Assembly: GCA_030613225.1 (NCBI GenBank)
Contig: JAUWMJ010000080.1
Coordinates: forward strand, 1-9,386
From: Desulfobacterales bacterium
GTDB taxonomy: Bacteria > Desulfobacterota > Desulfobacteria > Desulfobacterales > JAUWMJ01
DNA length: 9,386 nt
Direction: 5' to 3'
Shown: piece after piece, positions 1-5,355 of the stretch
Numbering within the stretch: the first letter of the stretch is position 1
Layout: each line of letters opens with the position of its first letter
The notes under the pieces: model-generated
What the model was told of the DNA's origin: nothing
The model's database searches: none
What the model saw: the letters and a program-made list of their open reading frames with translations, nothing else
Made by a program: the position numbers and the translations under genes

Positions 1-548
1 GAAAGCCCGCCGGCAAGTATAACAGGGTAGTTTCCCACCAAATGTCTTGCTTTATCCCAGTTCCACGAAACTGCATTGCCGCCGGGAAGTGCTCCGCCGC
101 CGCATTCCACGAGAAAGGCCGACGGCTCATAATCTTTTGCATTTTCAAAGGTCGGCTTTGAGCTTAAAAATAATGTTTTGATCACCTTAACTTTCTCTTT
201 TCGAAGACGACGAACAAGTTCCGGAGACTCCTGCCCATGGAGCTGTACCGCATCAAGCAAGCACCGCTGGACTTTTTTCATTATAAAAGAAAAGGACTCG
301 TTTACAAAAACACCCACGGTTACGGCTTTAGAAGAAATCGCCAGACATATTTCTCTGGCCTCATCATCAGCTACGTGCCTGGGGCTTTTTGGATAAAAAA
401 CACAACCTATTGCATTTGCTCCCAGCGCAATACATTCCAGCGCATTTTCTACCCTTGTTAACCCGCAAACTTTTATTTGGGGGATGTGGATGTTGTCCGT
501 TGCTTGTTGTCCGTTGTTTGTTGTTTGTGGTTTATTGTTTCTTTGCAT
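1..548 (-). CDS. trpF: phosphoribosylanthranilate isomerase TrpF (C-terminus beyond window)
   Basis: TrpF isomerises N-(5-phosphoribosyl)anthranilate to CdRP in the cytoplasm. The 182 visible codons show the (beta/alpha)8 family pattern: KVCGLT at residues 26-31 with the conserved Cys28, GCVFYPKSPRHV at 48-59, VGVFVN at 78-83, VQLHG at 101-105 and the start of the phosphate-binding AGG at 179-181. The coding sequence leaves the window at base 1. The normal N-terminus lies 2-5 residues before IKVCG, but no ATG, GTG or TTG is in frame there. The first usable ATG is at 548, which adds about 24 low-complexity residues rich in Gln, Asn and Thr, encoded by a tandem heptamer array. A short AGG lies only 3 nt before this ATG, so initiation is uncertain. 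The position of the family's catalytic Asp (Asp126 in Thermotoga maritima) appears to be Glu148 (FLVEC). Function is near certain; the start is not. Confidence 0.93.
   Translation of the reverse strand, partial: MQRNNKPQTTNNGQQATDNIHIPQIKVCGLTRVENALECIALGANAIGCVFYPKSPRHVADDEAREICLAISSKAVTVGVFVNESFSFIMKKVQRCLLDAVQLHGQESPELVRRLRKEKVKVIKTLFLSSKPTFENAKDYEPSAFLVECGGGALPGGNAVSWNWDKARHLVGNYPVILAGGL
485..540. repeat. heptamer tandem array (GTTGTCC/GTTGTTT family) at the 5' end of trpF
   Basis: From 492 to 540 the plus strand is seven head-to-tail 7-mers with no spacer, related to GTTGTCC and GTTGTTT. The minus-strand units (GGACAAC, AAACAAC, AAGCAAC) match the array at 5177-5218 upstream of the trp promoter. 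It codes for the extra N-terminal residues of TrpF if translation starts at 548. Its origin as a mobile or slippage-generated repeat is inference. Confidence 0.8.
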
Positions 549-700
549 ATGCCTAATCCCGATTTGTCGGGGCACCAAAAGGTTATGTTTATAAATAAAT
601 ATCGAATATCGAACAAGGAATTACGAATGATGAAGTATGGAATCGCTTCGCTCTGTCTGTGAGTACGCACAGGTAGGCACAAAAAGCACAAATTTCACAA
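549..700. other. trpC-trpF intergenic region built of short repeats and small palindromes
   Basis: This 152-bp gap is unusual in an otherwise tight operon. Reading the minus strand from the trpC stop, it contains a small inverted repeat (CTGTG/CACAG arms, about 658-673), a run of GAATATC-like heptamers (597-645), and a 5-bp hairpin (CCCGA/TCGGG, 558-571) ending 9 nt before the trpF ATG. I see no convincing promoter and no terminator with a T run. Open reading frames crossing it on both strands are repeat-derived and have no recognisable domain. Confidence 0.6.
597..645. repeat. heptamer tandem array (GAATATC family)
   Basis: Seven consecutive 7-mers occur in exact 7-nt phase, most starting GAA: GAATATC, GAATTAC and GAAGTAT are examples at 604, 618 and 632. 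The consensus differs from that of the neighbouring array at 492-540, so two distinct heptamer families lie side by side in one intergenic gap. Confidence 0.7.
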
Positions 701-1486
701 TTAACCTCCCAGAAGAGTCTGCAAAAAAGCCCTTGTATCCGGAGCCCTCACAAGGCTTTCACCAATAAGAAAGTTCCGGATCCCGGCATCCCTGAGTTTT
801 TCGATGTCTCGACGTCCCTTGATTCCGCTTTCCGCCACAGCGACCTGATCCTGCGCTAGAAGAGATGCAAGCCGTGCAGATGTTTCGATATCCGTATCAA
901 AAGAACTCAGATTGCGGTTGTTAATCCCTATAAGTTTTGCACCTGCCGAAGTGGCTGCTTCAATATCATTTTCAGAATGTGTTTCCACCAGAACATCCAT
1001 GCCGATTTCTCTGCAAAGATCCATATAATCTTTAAGCTGCTGTGGGGAGAGGATTCGCACAATAAGGAGCAAGGCATCAGCTCCTATTACCGAAGACTCG
1101 TAAATCTGGTATGAAGATATCAAAAAATCTTTACGAAGCACCGGAATTGAAACAGTTTTTCTTGCCTTTTTAAGATCTTCAATACTTCCCTTGAAATAGC
1201 AGCTGTCCGTTAAAACCGACAGAGCGCTTGCACCGCCTACTTCATAGTCAGAAGCATATTTTGCCACGTCCAGATCAGGTCGAATAATTCCCCTTGACGG
1301 GGAAGCCCGCTTGATTTCTGCAATCACATTGATTCCGGTCACCTGTGGCATTTCAAGACGTTTAAAAAATGGACGTCTTTCCCTGTGGGAAAACGCCTGC
1401 TCACGCAATTCACTTTCAGGCAGCCGATTTTTAGCCTCTGCGATTTCCTGTTTTTTATGATCAACGATCTTTTGTAAAATGTTCAT
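701..1486 (-). CDS. trpC: indole-3-glycerol phosphate synthase TrpC
   Basis: TrpC decarboxylates and cyclises CdRP to indole-3-glycerol phosphate, the step after TrpF. The 261-residue length is normal for a monofunctional IGPS. Visible active-site blocks are VIAEIKRASPSRG (Glu57, Lys59), PVLRKDFLI (Lys119), VLVETHS (Glu168), LIGINNRNL (Asn189, Arg191) and VAESGI (Glu219, Ser220). These correspond to the catalytic residues known from Sulfolobus IGPS, so the enzyme looks intact. The ATG lies 5 nt after the trpD stop, so translation is probably coupled. It is not fused to trpF, unlike the enterobacterial TrpC-TrpF fusion; the two are separated here by a repeat-filled gap. Confidence 0.97.
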   Translation of the reverse strand: MNILQKIVDHKKQEIAEAKNRLPESELREQAFSHRERRPFFKRLEMPQVTGINVIAEIKRASPSRGIIRPDLDVAKYASDYEVGGASALSVLTDSCYFKGSIEDLKKARKTVSIPVLRKDFLISSYQIYESSVIGADALLLIVRILSPQQLKDYMDLCREIGMDVLVETHSENDIEAATSAGAKLIGINNRNLSSFDTDIETSARLASLLAQDQVAVAESGIKGRRDIEKLRDAGIRNFLIGESLVRAPDTRAFLQTLLGG

Positions 1487-1491
1487 CCCGG

Positions 1492-2508
1492 CTACCCATT
1501 TTCCTTTGTAAACCGGACAAGTGCCTCAAGTTTTTCTGCAGCAGCACCGCTGTCAATGGAATCTTTGGCAAGGTCGATTCCTTTCATAAAATCTTCAGCC
1601 TTTCCGGCAGCTATCAGAGCTGCCGATGCATTTAAAAGTACAACATCCCTTTTTGGACCCTTTTCACCACCAAGTATTTTTTTTGTTATATCTGCATTTT
1701 CTTCAGGACCGCCCCCGGTAAGCTCTTTAGCGTCAGCCTGCTTTTCAAAAAACTGCTCCGGGGTGATATCGTAGGTGCGGATAAAGCCGTCTTGAAGTTC
1801 GGAAATTCTTGTTGAGTCACAAACAGATATTTCATCAAGTCCGTCATGTCCGTGGACAACAAAGGCACGCTTTGCTCCAAGAAGCTTTAGGGCATTTGCA
1901 AACATCTCCGTCAATTCAGGTGCATACACTCCAAGGAGCTGGCATTTAACCCCGGCCGGGTTGGTCAGCGGGCCCAGCATATTGAAAATACTTCGAAGCC
2001 CAACTTCTTTCCTTGCACAGGCAGCATATCGCATTGCACTGTGATACAGCGGTGCAAATAGAAATCCAATGCCGATTTCAGATATTGCTTCTTCGACTAT
2101 TTCAGGGTGTATATCCAGTTTCACACCGAGCGCTTCCAGCAGATCAGCACTGCCGCATTTACTTGAAACCGACCGGTTACCATGCTTTGCGACTGTTACG
2201 CCACAACCTGCCACAACGAACGCCGTAGTAGTTGAAATATTGAAAGTCCGCAAACCGTCTCCACCTGTTCCGCATGTGTCCACAACCGCAGGTGATGAAA
2301 CCTGAATCCGCAAAGCCTTCCGGCGCATGGCAGTTGCTGCTCCTGCAAGCTCTTCAAAGGTTTCTCCCTTAGTGGCAAGTGCCGCCATAAATGCCCCAAT
2401 CTGCGCATCGGTGATATTACCTGATAAAATTTCGTTTATCATAAAAGACATTTCTTCTTCTTTTAAATTGTTTCCATTAACGATCTTATTTAAGTTTTCA
2501 CGAAACAT
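1492..2508 (-). CDS. trpD: anthranilate phosphoribosyltransferase TrpD
   Basis: TrpD transfers the phosphoribosyl group of PRPP to anthranilate, giving the TrpF substrate. The 338 residues show the N-terminal helical domain followed by the PRPP-binding VDTCGTGGDG (about 76-85), the NISTTT segment (90-95), VAKHGNRSVSSKCGSAD (106-122) and the anthranilate-site region ending in RSIFNMLGPLTNP. All are intact. The gene is stand-alone and not fused to the trpG glutaminase. Its ATG is 3 nt after the trpG stop and its stop is 5 nt before the trpC start, a layout typical of translational coupling. Confidence 0.97.
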   Translation of the reverse strand: MFRENLNKIVNGNNLKEEEMSFMINEILSGNITDAQIGAFMAALATKGETFEELAGAATAMRRKALRIQVSSPAVVDTCGTGGDGLRTFNISTTTAFVVAGCGVTVAKHGNRSVSSKCGSADLLEALGVKLDIHPEIVEEAISEIGIGFLFAPLYHSAMRYAACARKEVGLRSIFNMLGPLTNPAGVKCQLLGVYAPELTEMFANALKLLGAKRAFVVHGHDGLDEISVCDSTRISELQDGFIRTYDITPEQFFEKQADAKELTGGGPEENADITKKILGGEKGPKRDVVLLNASAALIAAGKAEDFMKGIDLAKDSIDSGAAAEKLEALVRFTKENG

Positions 2509-2511
2509 AAT

Positions 2512-3093
2512 CTATATATCCCCATTTGAAACCAGGTTTAAAAAGTTCCTTAAAAGTCTTTTTCCCACCGGTGTCATAATCGACTCCGGGTGAAATTGAA
2601 TCCCCTCTGTTGGATGCTTCTCGTGTCGAATCCCCATTATTTCTCCGTCTTCCGATTGAGCGCTGATTTCAAGGCATGCGGGAAGATTTTCTTTTGAAAC
2701 TGCAAGTGAATGGTATCGCATGGCCTTAAAAGGTTTGCTGATCCCTTGAAACAGCGCCTTTCCATCAGATGTTATGGTTGAAGTCTTTCCGTGCATCAGC
2801 TTTTTTGCTGATATTACTTCTCCTCCAAATGCAGCAGCAATAGCCTGATGCCCCAGGCATACTCCAAGAATGGGAATTCGTCCGGAATACTCCTTCACCA
2901 CAGAAAGTGTCACTCCAGCAGACTCCGGCCTGCCGGGCCCGGGAGATATAACGATCCCAGCCGGACCCATGGCATCAATGGCTGACAGGGAAACAACATC
3001 ATTCCTGAATACCAACACAGGAGCACCCAGGGCTTCAATGTACTGCACCAGGTTGTAAGTAAAAGAATCATAGTTGTCTATCATGACTATCAT
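2512..3093 (-). CDS. trpG: anthranilate synthase component II (glutamine amidotransferase) TrpG
   Basis: TrpG hydrolyses glutamine and channels ammonia to TrpE for anthranilate synthesis. The 193-residue protein is a class I amidotransferase: it opens with MIDNYDSFTYNLVQY, has the oxyanion strand PGPGRP (51-56), the nucleophile elbow GVCLGHQ (Cys79) and GIQFHPES (His168, Glu170), completing the catalytic triad. Start 3093 is preferred over the in-frame ATG at 3084 because an AGGAGT ribosome binding site lies 7 nt before it. It could also serve para-aminobenzoate synthesis, as amphibolic TrpG/PabA proteins do, but the operon context points to tryptophan. Confidence 0.96.
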   Translation of the reverse strand: MIVMIDNYDSFTYNLVQYIEALGAPVLVFRNDVVSLSAIDAMGPAGIVISPGPGRPESAGVTLSVVKEYSGRIPILGVCLGHQAIAAAFGGEVISAKKLMHGKTSTITSDGKALFQGISKPFKAMRYHSLAVSKENLPACLEISAQSEDGEIMGIRHEKHPTEGIQFHPESIMTPVGKRLLRNFLNLVSNGDI

Positions 3094-3100
3094 TTGTATA

Positions 3101-3106
3101 ACTCCT
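3101..3106 (-). promoter_or_regulatory. ribosome binding site of trpG
   Basis: AGGAGT on the minus strand sits 7 nt before the ATG at 3093. This strong site is consistent with trpG initiating independently of trpE, which is nearly 300 bp upstream. Confidence 0.75.
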
Positions 3107-3166
3107 TTTAGTGCCTAAAATTAAGATAGTGCATTTTATTAAAATATTATCATGGTAACGAAGTAT

Positions 3167-3210
3167 GAAGTGACTAAAGTGACTAAAGTGAACTAAAGTG
3201 ACTAAAGTTG
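3167..3210 (+). repeat. 9-mer tandem array (GTGACTAAA), left arm of a long inverted repeat
   Basis: Four copies of GTGACTAAA occur head to tail, the third with one extra base (period 9, 9, 10). The reverse complement of a degenerate version lies at 3283-3324, so the two arrays could pair as a stem of roughly 40 bp in the trpE-trpG mRNA. There are no spacers between units. Confidence 0.8.
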
Positions 3211-3282
3211 TGGAATTCTATCGATTTTATATAAAAGATAGACTTGGCCGCCTGTTTTATGGCGGAGCAAAACAACAGCTTA

Positions 3283-3324
3283 ACTTTAGGCATTTTAGGC
3301 ACTTTAGCTCACTTTAGTCACTTC
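3283..3324 (-). repeat. 9-mer tandem array (GTGACTAAA), right arm of a long inverted repeat
   Basis: On the minus strand this reads GTGACTAAA followed by diverged units such as GTGCCTAAA and ATGCCTAAA, again with one 10-nt unit. It is the inverted partner of the array at 3167-3210, about 72 bp away, and is more degenerate. Confidence 0.75.
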
Positions 3325-3358
3325 TCCGGTATATATGCATGAGCTCCCAACCTGCCTC

Positions 3359-3400
3359 CTATCAGCTATCAGCTACCCCCTATGAGCTATCAGCTAACTT
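3359..3400. repeat. heptamer tandem array (CTATCAG family) overlapping the trpE stop
   Basis: Six consecutive 7-mers in phase: CTATCAG occurs at 3359, 3366 and 3387, CTATGAG at 3380, and two diverged units at 3373 and 3394. The last units lie inside trpE: the final Val-Ser codons and the TGA stop (3390-3392), which is followed at once by an in-frame TAG, are made from repeat sequence. Confidence 0.8.
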
Positions 3401-4877
3401 CCATCATCTCCAGCGCTTTCTGCAGGGCCATTGCCTTATTGACGGTTTCAATTCGTTCTTTTTCCGGATCGGAATCGGCCACAATCCCGGCCCCGGCCCG
3501 AACGGTCAGCCGCCCGTTTTCTATGCAGGCGGTCCTGATTATAATGGCCATATCCATGTTTCCGTCAAAAGAAACATAACCTACCGCTCCGCCGTATGCT
3601 CCCCTGGGTTCCTGTTCAAGTTCGTCAATAATTTCCATGGCCCTTACTTTGGGCGCTCCTGACAGGGTGCCGGCAGGAAACGTGGAGGAAAGAAGATCCC
3701 ATGCGTCAAAGCCGGATTTCAAATCACAGCATATGTTTGAAACTAAATGCATGACATGCGAATAACGTTCCACGACCATAAGGTCTGTTACCTGAACTGT
3801 TCCGGTTTTTGCCACCCGGCCGAGATCATTTCTCCCCAGATCGACAAGCATAAGATGCTCTGCCCGCTCTTTTTCATCTTTTAAGAGTTCATCTGCATTT
3901 GCCCTGTCTCCCTGTTCATTTTCACCCCTGGGGCGAGTCCCTGCAATAGGGCGAAGAGTCGCAATCCCCTTTTCCAGCCTGACCATGGTTTCAGGAGAAG
4001 ACCCGACAAGCGCAATATCATCGAGATGGAGAAAATAAAGATATGGAGACGGATTGATAAATCGTTGCGCCCGGTAGAGAGACCAAAGATCTAAGGGAGG
4101 TTCACAAACAAAGGGTTGAGAAATGACGGTTTGGATGACATCTCCTTCCTGGATATACTTTTTGACCTTTTTAACCTGAAATCGAAAGGTCTCATCTTTC
4201 AATTGAGCTTTTAGCTCATATATTCTCCGGTCAGGCAAATCACCTACTTTCAAATTTTCCTTTAAATCCTGTTTTATTCTTTCAAGCATCGACTCGATAC
4301 GGCTATGTGCGGTTTCATATAGTTGGCCTGTATTTTTTTCTCCGTCCGTAAAGGAAATTACAACGCAAAGCAGGGTATTGCGGACATTGTCAAATATAAG
4401 CATCTCATCCGGTATCATGAAATGAGCAAGAGGCTGGTTTTCCGGCAGCCTGTTGGGAATTGATTCAAAAAAAGAGACCATTTCGTATTTTAAATAACCT
4501 ACCAGCCCTCCCCAGAATCTAGGAAGACCGGACACGTCGGCAGGTTTGAATTTTTTCATAAAATCTCTCAGGACATTAAGCGGGCTGTGATGATGAAAGA
4601 TCTTTTCAGTTAAGCCGTTTTTTTCTATCTCGACAAAGTCAGGATAAACCCTGACATGGCAGCGGGCAGATGCACTCATAAAACTGTACCTTCCCCATCG
4701 TTCACCCCCTTCCATGCTTTCGAAAAGAAAGGCCGGCCCTTTATTTTCATAGATTTTTCTCAAAAGAGAAACAGGTGTTTCAGTATCTGCAAGCATTTCA
4801 ACACAAACCGGGATTACGTTATAATCCCTGGCCAAGCTCTGAAACTGCTTTTTGTTCGGAAATTTACTTAGCTGCAT
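3390..4877 (-). CDS. trpE: anthranilate synthase component I TrpE
   Basis: TrpE, with TrpG, converts chorismate plus ammonia to anthranilate, the committed step. The 495-residue protein has the usual N-terminal regulatory domain and C-terminal chorismate-binding domain. The tryptophan feedback site seems present: FLFES at 50-54 with Ser65, and NPSPYLYFL at 275-283. Catalytic-domain motifs include PIAGTRPRG (310-318), LVDLGRNDLGRV (344-355), AGTLSGAPKVRAMEIIDELE (402-421) and AGAGIVADSDPEKE (461-474). It is a stand-alone component I, with trpG separate. The ATG at 4877 follows an AAAGGA site by 7 nt. Transcription must first cross the attenuator at 4895-5027. The last two codons and the stop overlap a heptamer array. 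Confidence 0.97.
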   Translation of the reverse strand: MQLSKFPNKKQFQSLARDYNVIPVCVEMLADTETPVSLLRKIYENKGPAFLFESMEGGERWGRYSFMSASARCHVRVYPDFVEIEKNGLTEKIFHHHSPLNVLRDFMKKFKPADVSGLPRFWGGLVGYLKYEMVSFFESIPNRLPENQPLAHFMIPDEMLIFDNVRNTLLCVVISFTDGEKNTGQLYETAHSRIESMLERIKQDLKENLKVGDLPDRRIYELKAQLKDETFRFQVKKVKKYIQEGDVIQTVISQPFVCEPPLDLWSLYRAQRFINPSPYLYFLHLDDIALVGSSPETMVRLEKGIATLRPIAGTRPRGENEQGDRANADELLKDEKERAEHLMLVDLGRNDLGRVAKTGTVQVTDLMVVERYSHVMHLVSNICCDLKSGFDAWDLLSSTFPAGTLSGAPKVRAMEIIDELEQEPRGAYGGAVGYVSFDGNMDMAIIIRTACIENGRLTVRAGAGIVADSDPEKERIETVNKAMALQKALEMMEVS

Positions 4878-4884
4878 ATTTTAT

Positions 4885-4890
4885 TCCTTT
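4885..4890 (-). promoter_or_regulatory. ribosome binding site of trpE
   Basis: AAAGGA on the minus strand lies 7 nt before the trpE ATG and only a few bases after the T run of the second attenuator terminator. Confidence 0.7.
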
Positions 4891-4894
4891 AAAC

Positions 4895-4928
4895 AAAAAA
4901 AGGCCGTGAAAAATTCCACGGCCCTTTT
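4895..4928 (-). terminator. second intrinsic terminator of the trp leader (T2)
   Basis: On the minus strand GGCCGTG (4923-4917) pairs with CACGGCC (4908-4902) around an 8-nt loop, extended by one G-U and four A-U pairs, and is followed by seven Ts (4901-4895). This is a good intrinsic terminator in its own right, directly after T1 and just before the trpE ribosome binding site. Confidence 0.82.
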
Positions 4929-4932
4929 AAAC

Positions 4933-4962
4933 AAAAAACCGTGGGCAGGGATTGCCCACGGT
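4933..4962 (-). terminator. first intrinsic terminator of the trp leader (T1)
   Basis: On the minus strand ACCGTGGGCA (4962-4953) and TGCCCACGGT (4947-4938) form a perfect 10-bp stem with a 5-nt loop followed by a run of six Ts (4938-4933). It is the 3:4 hairpin of the attenuator. Confidence 0.9.
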
Positions 4963-5010
4963 CTCAAATTTTTAATTTATTTCATAAAGACGATTTCACG
5001 AGGCAAACCC

Positions 5011-5088
5011 TTAGCATAGCGTTTGCCACCACCACTTTCCTGATTCTATACGGTTGATTGTTAATATTTTAATGTTTTCTTCTTTCAT
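5011..5088 (-). CDS. trpL: trp operon leader peptide TrpL
   Basis: A 25-codon reading frame starts at ATG 5088 and ends at TAA 5013-5011. It begins MKEENIKILTINRI and ends SGKWWWQTLC, with three consecutive TGG codons at 5034-5026. Three adjacent Trp codons immediately before paired attenuator stems and trpE are the signature of a ribosome-sensing leader peptide: when charged tRNA-Trp is scarce the ribosome stalls there. The peptide itself needs no function. A possible weak ribosome site (GGAAC) lies a few bases upstream. It is too short for ordinary gene calling and would be missed by most annotation. Confidence 0.9.
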   Translation of the reverse strand: MKEENIKILTINRIESGKWWWQTLC

Positions 5089-5114
5089 TTTCGTTCCAGA
5101 ATTTATATATTGCG

Positions 5115-5144
5115 TTGATAACCGAATTTCACAATTTTTGTCAA
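5115..5144 (-). promoter_or_regulatory. putative sigma-70 promoter of the trp operon
   Basis: On the minus strand a perfect -35 TTGACA (5144-5139) is followed after 18 nt by TATCAA (5120-5115), four of six matches to the -10 consensus. Transcription would start near 5108, about 20 nt before the trpL ATG. The -10 is imperfect and an A/T-rich stretch just downstream offers alternatives. I see no recognisable TrpR operator. Confidence 0.6.
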
Positions 5145-5176
5145 GCTTTTTTTTAGATAAATAAATATCTCATTTA

Positions 5177-5218
5177 CGACAACCGATCAACCCACAACTA
5201 ACAACATGCAACGGACAA
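5177..5218. repeat. heptamer tandem array (CNNNCAA family) upstream of the trp promoter
   Basis: Six 7-mers in phase on the plus strand, of the form CNNNCAA: CGATCAA at 5184, CTAACAA at 5198 and CGGACAA at 5212 are examples. The units are the same family as the minus strand of the array at 485-540. The array runs directly into the palindromic element beginning at 5215. Confidence 0.7.
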
Positions 5219-5345
5219 CCCTAATCGAGTCTTGACTCGATTAGGGTTCGCGCAAAAATGGCCTGAATCCGGAATGTGCCGCGAAGCAAATGCCCTTGGG
5301 GTGCATAAAATGTGAAGTTATTTTTGCGCGAGCCCTTAGGGTTGT
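5215..5345. repeat. 131-bp palindromic (MITE-like) element
   Basis: The ends are perfect 10-bp inverted repeats, ACAACCCTAA (5215-5224) and TTAGGGTTGT (5336-5345). Inside, a second inverted pair, TCGCGCAAAAAT (5248-5259) and ATTTTTGCGCGA (5320-5331), is perfect over 12 bp. The left end also forms its own hairpin with 15-bp perfect arms (5217-5231 and 5234-5248) around TT. The element therefore can fold in two mutually exclusive ways. It has no gene of its own and no clear target-site duplication. Whether it is a non-autonomous transposon, a REP-like element or a regulatory hairpin cannot be decided from one copy. Confidence 0.72.
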
Positions 5346-5355
5346 AGTTACTATT

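Larger units (their letters stand above)
3107..3389. other. trpE-trpG intergenic region: repeats, no gene
   Basis: The 296-bp gap between trpE and trpG holds no plausible gene. It contains the heptamer array at the trpE end (3359-3400), a pair of inverted 9-mer arrays (3167-3210 and 3283-3324) and a nested A/T-rich palindrome between them (TCTATC/GATAGA arms at 3217-3242 around a 12-bp palindrome). I found no promoter with acceptable -35 and -10 boxes and no T-tailed terminator, so trpG is presumably transcribed from the trp promoter. Confidence 0.65.
4895..5027 (-). promoter_or_regulatory. trp transcription attenuator with tandem terminators
   Basis: Six pairing segments can be read on the minus strand. 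Segment 1 (GGCAAAC, 5027-5021, overlapping the third Trp codon) pairs perfectly with segment 2 (GTTTGCC, 5008-5002). Segments 3 and 4 form terminator T1 and segments 5 and 6 form T2. Alternatively segment 2 (GGGTTTGCCT, 5010-5001) pairs with segment 3 (GGGCAATCCC, 4957-4948), with one U-U mismatch and one G-U pair, acting as antiterminator. The leader stop codon lies in the 1:2 loop, as in enteric trp attenuators. A ribosome stalled on the Trp codons would cover segment 1 and free segment 2. Released segment 4 (CCACGG, 4944-4939) is in turn complementary to segment 5 (CCGTGG, 4921-4916), so T2 could be opened in the same event. The base pairings are seen; the regulatory behaviour is inferred from the enteric model. 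Confidence 0.88.

Noticed and set aside
558..571. CCCGA/TCGGG hairpin as a terminator before trpF
   Set aside because: The stem is only 5 bp and no T run follows on the minus strand.
477..662. Plus-strand reading frame of 61 codons in the same gap
   Set aside because: It lies opposite trpF and the same repeats, with repetitive composition and no ribosome site.
473..691. Minus-strand reading frame of 72 codons between trpC and trpF
   Set aside because: It runs through both heptamer arrays and the small hairpins, has no domain, and overlaps the first codons of trpF in another frame. It is a repeat-derived open frame.
3167..3210. Possible CRISPR array
   Set aside because: The units are 9 nt and directly adjacent, with no spacers and no cas genes.
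5089..5160. TrpR operator near the trp promoter
   Set aside because: No sequence close to the known palindromic TrpR operator is visible around the -35 and -10 boxes.
5290..5355. Upstream start of hslO giving 22 extra residues
   Set aside because: The extension is encoded by the palindromic element and is not part of the Hsp33 fold.
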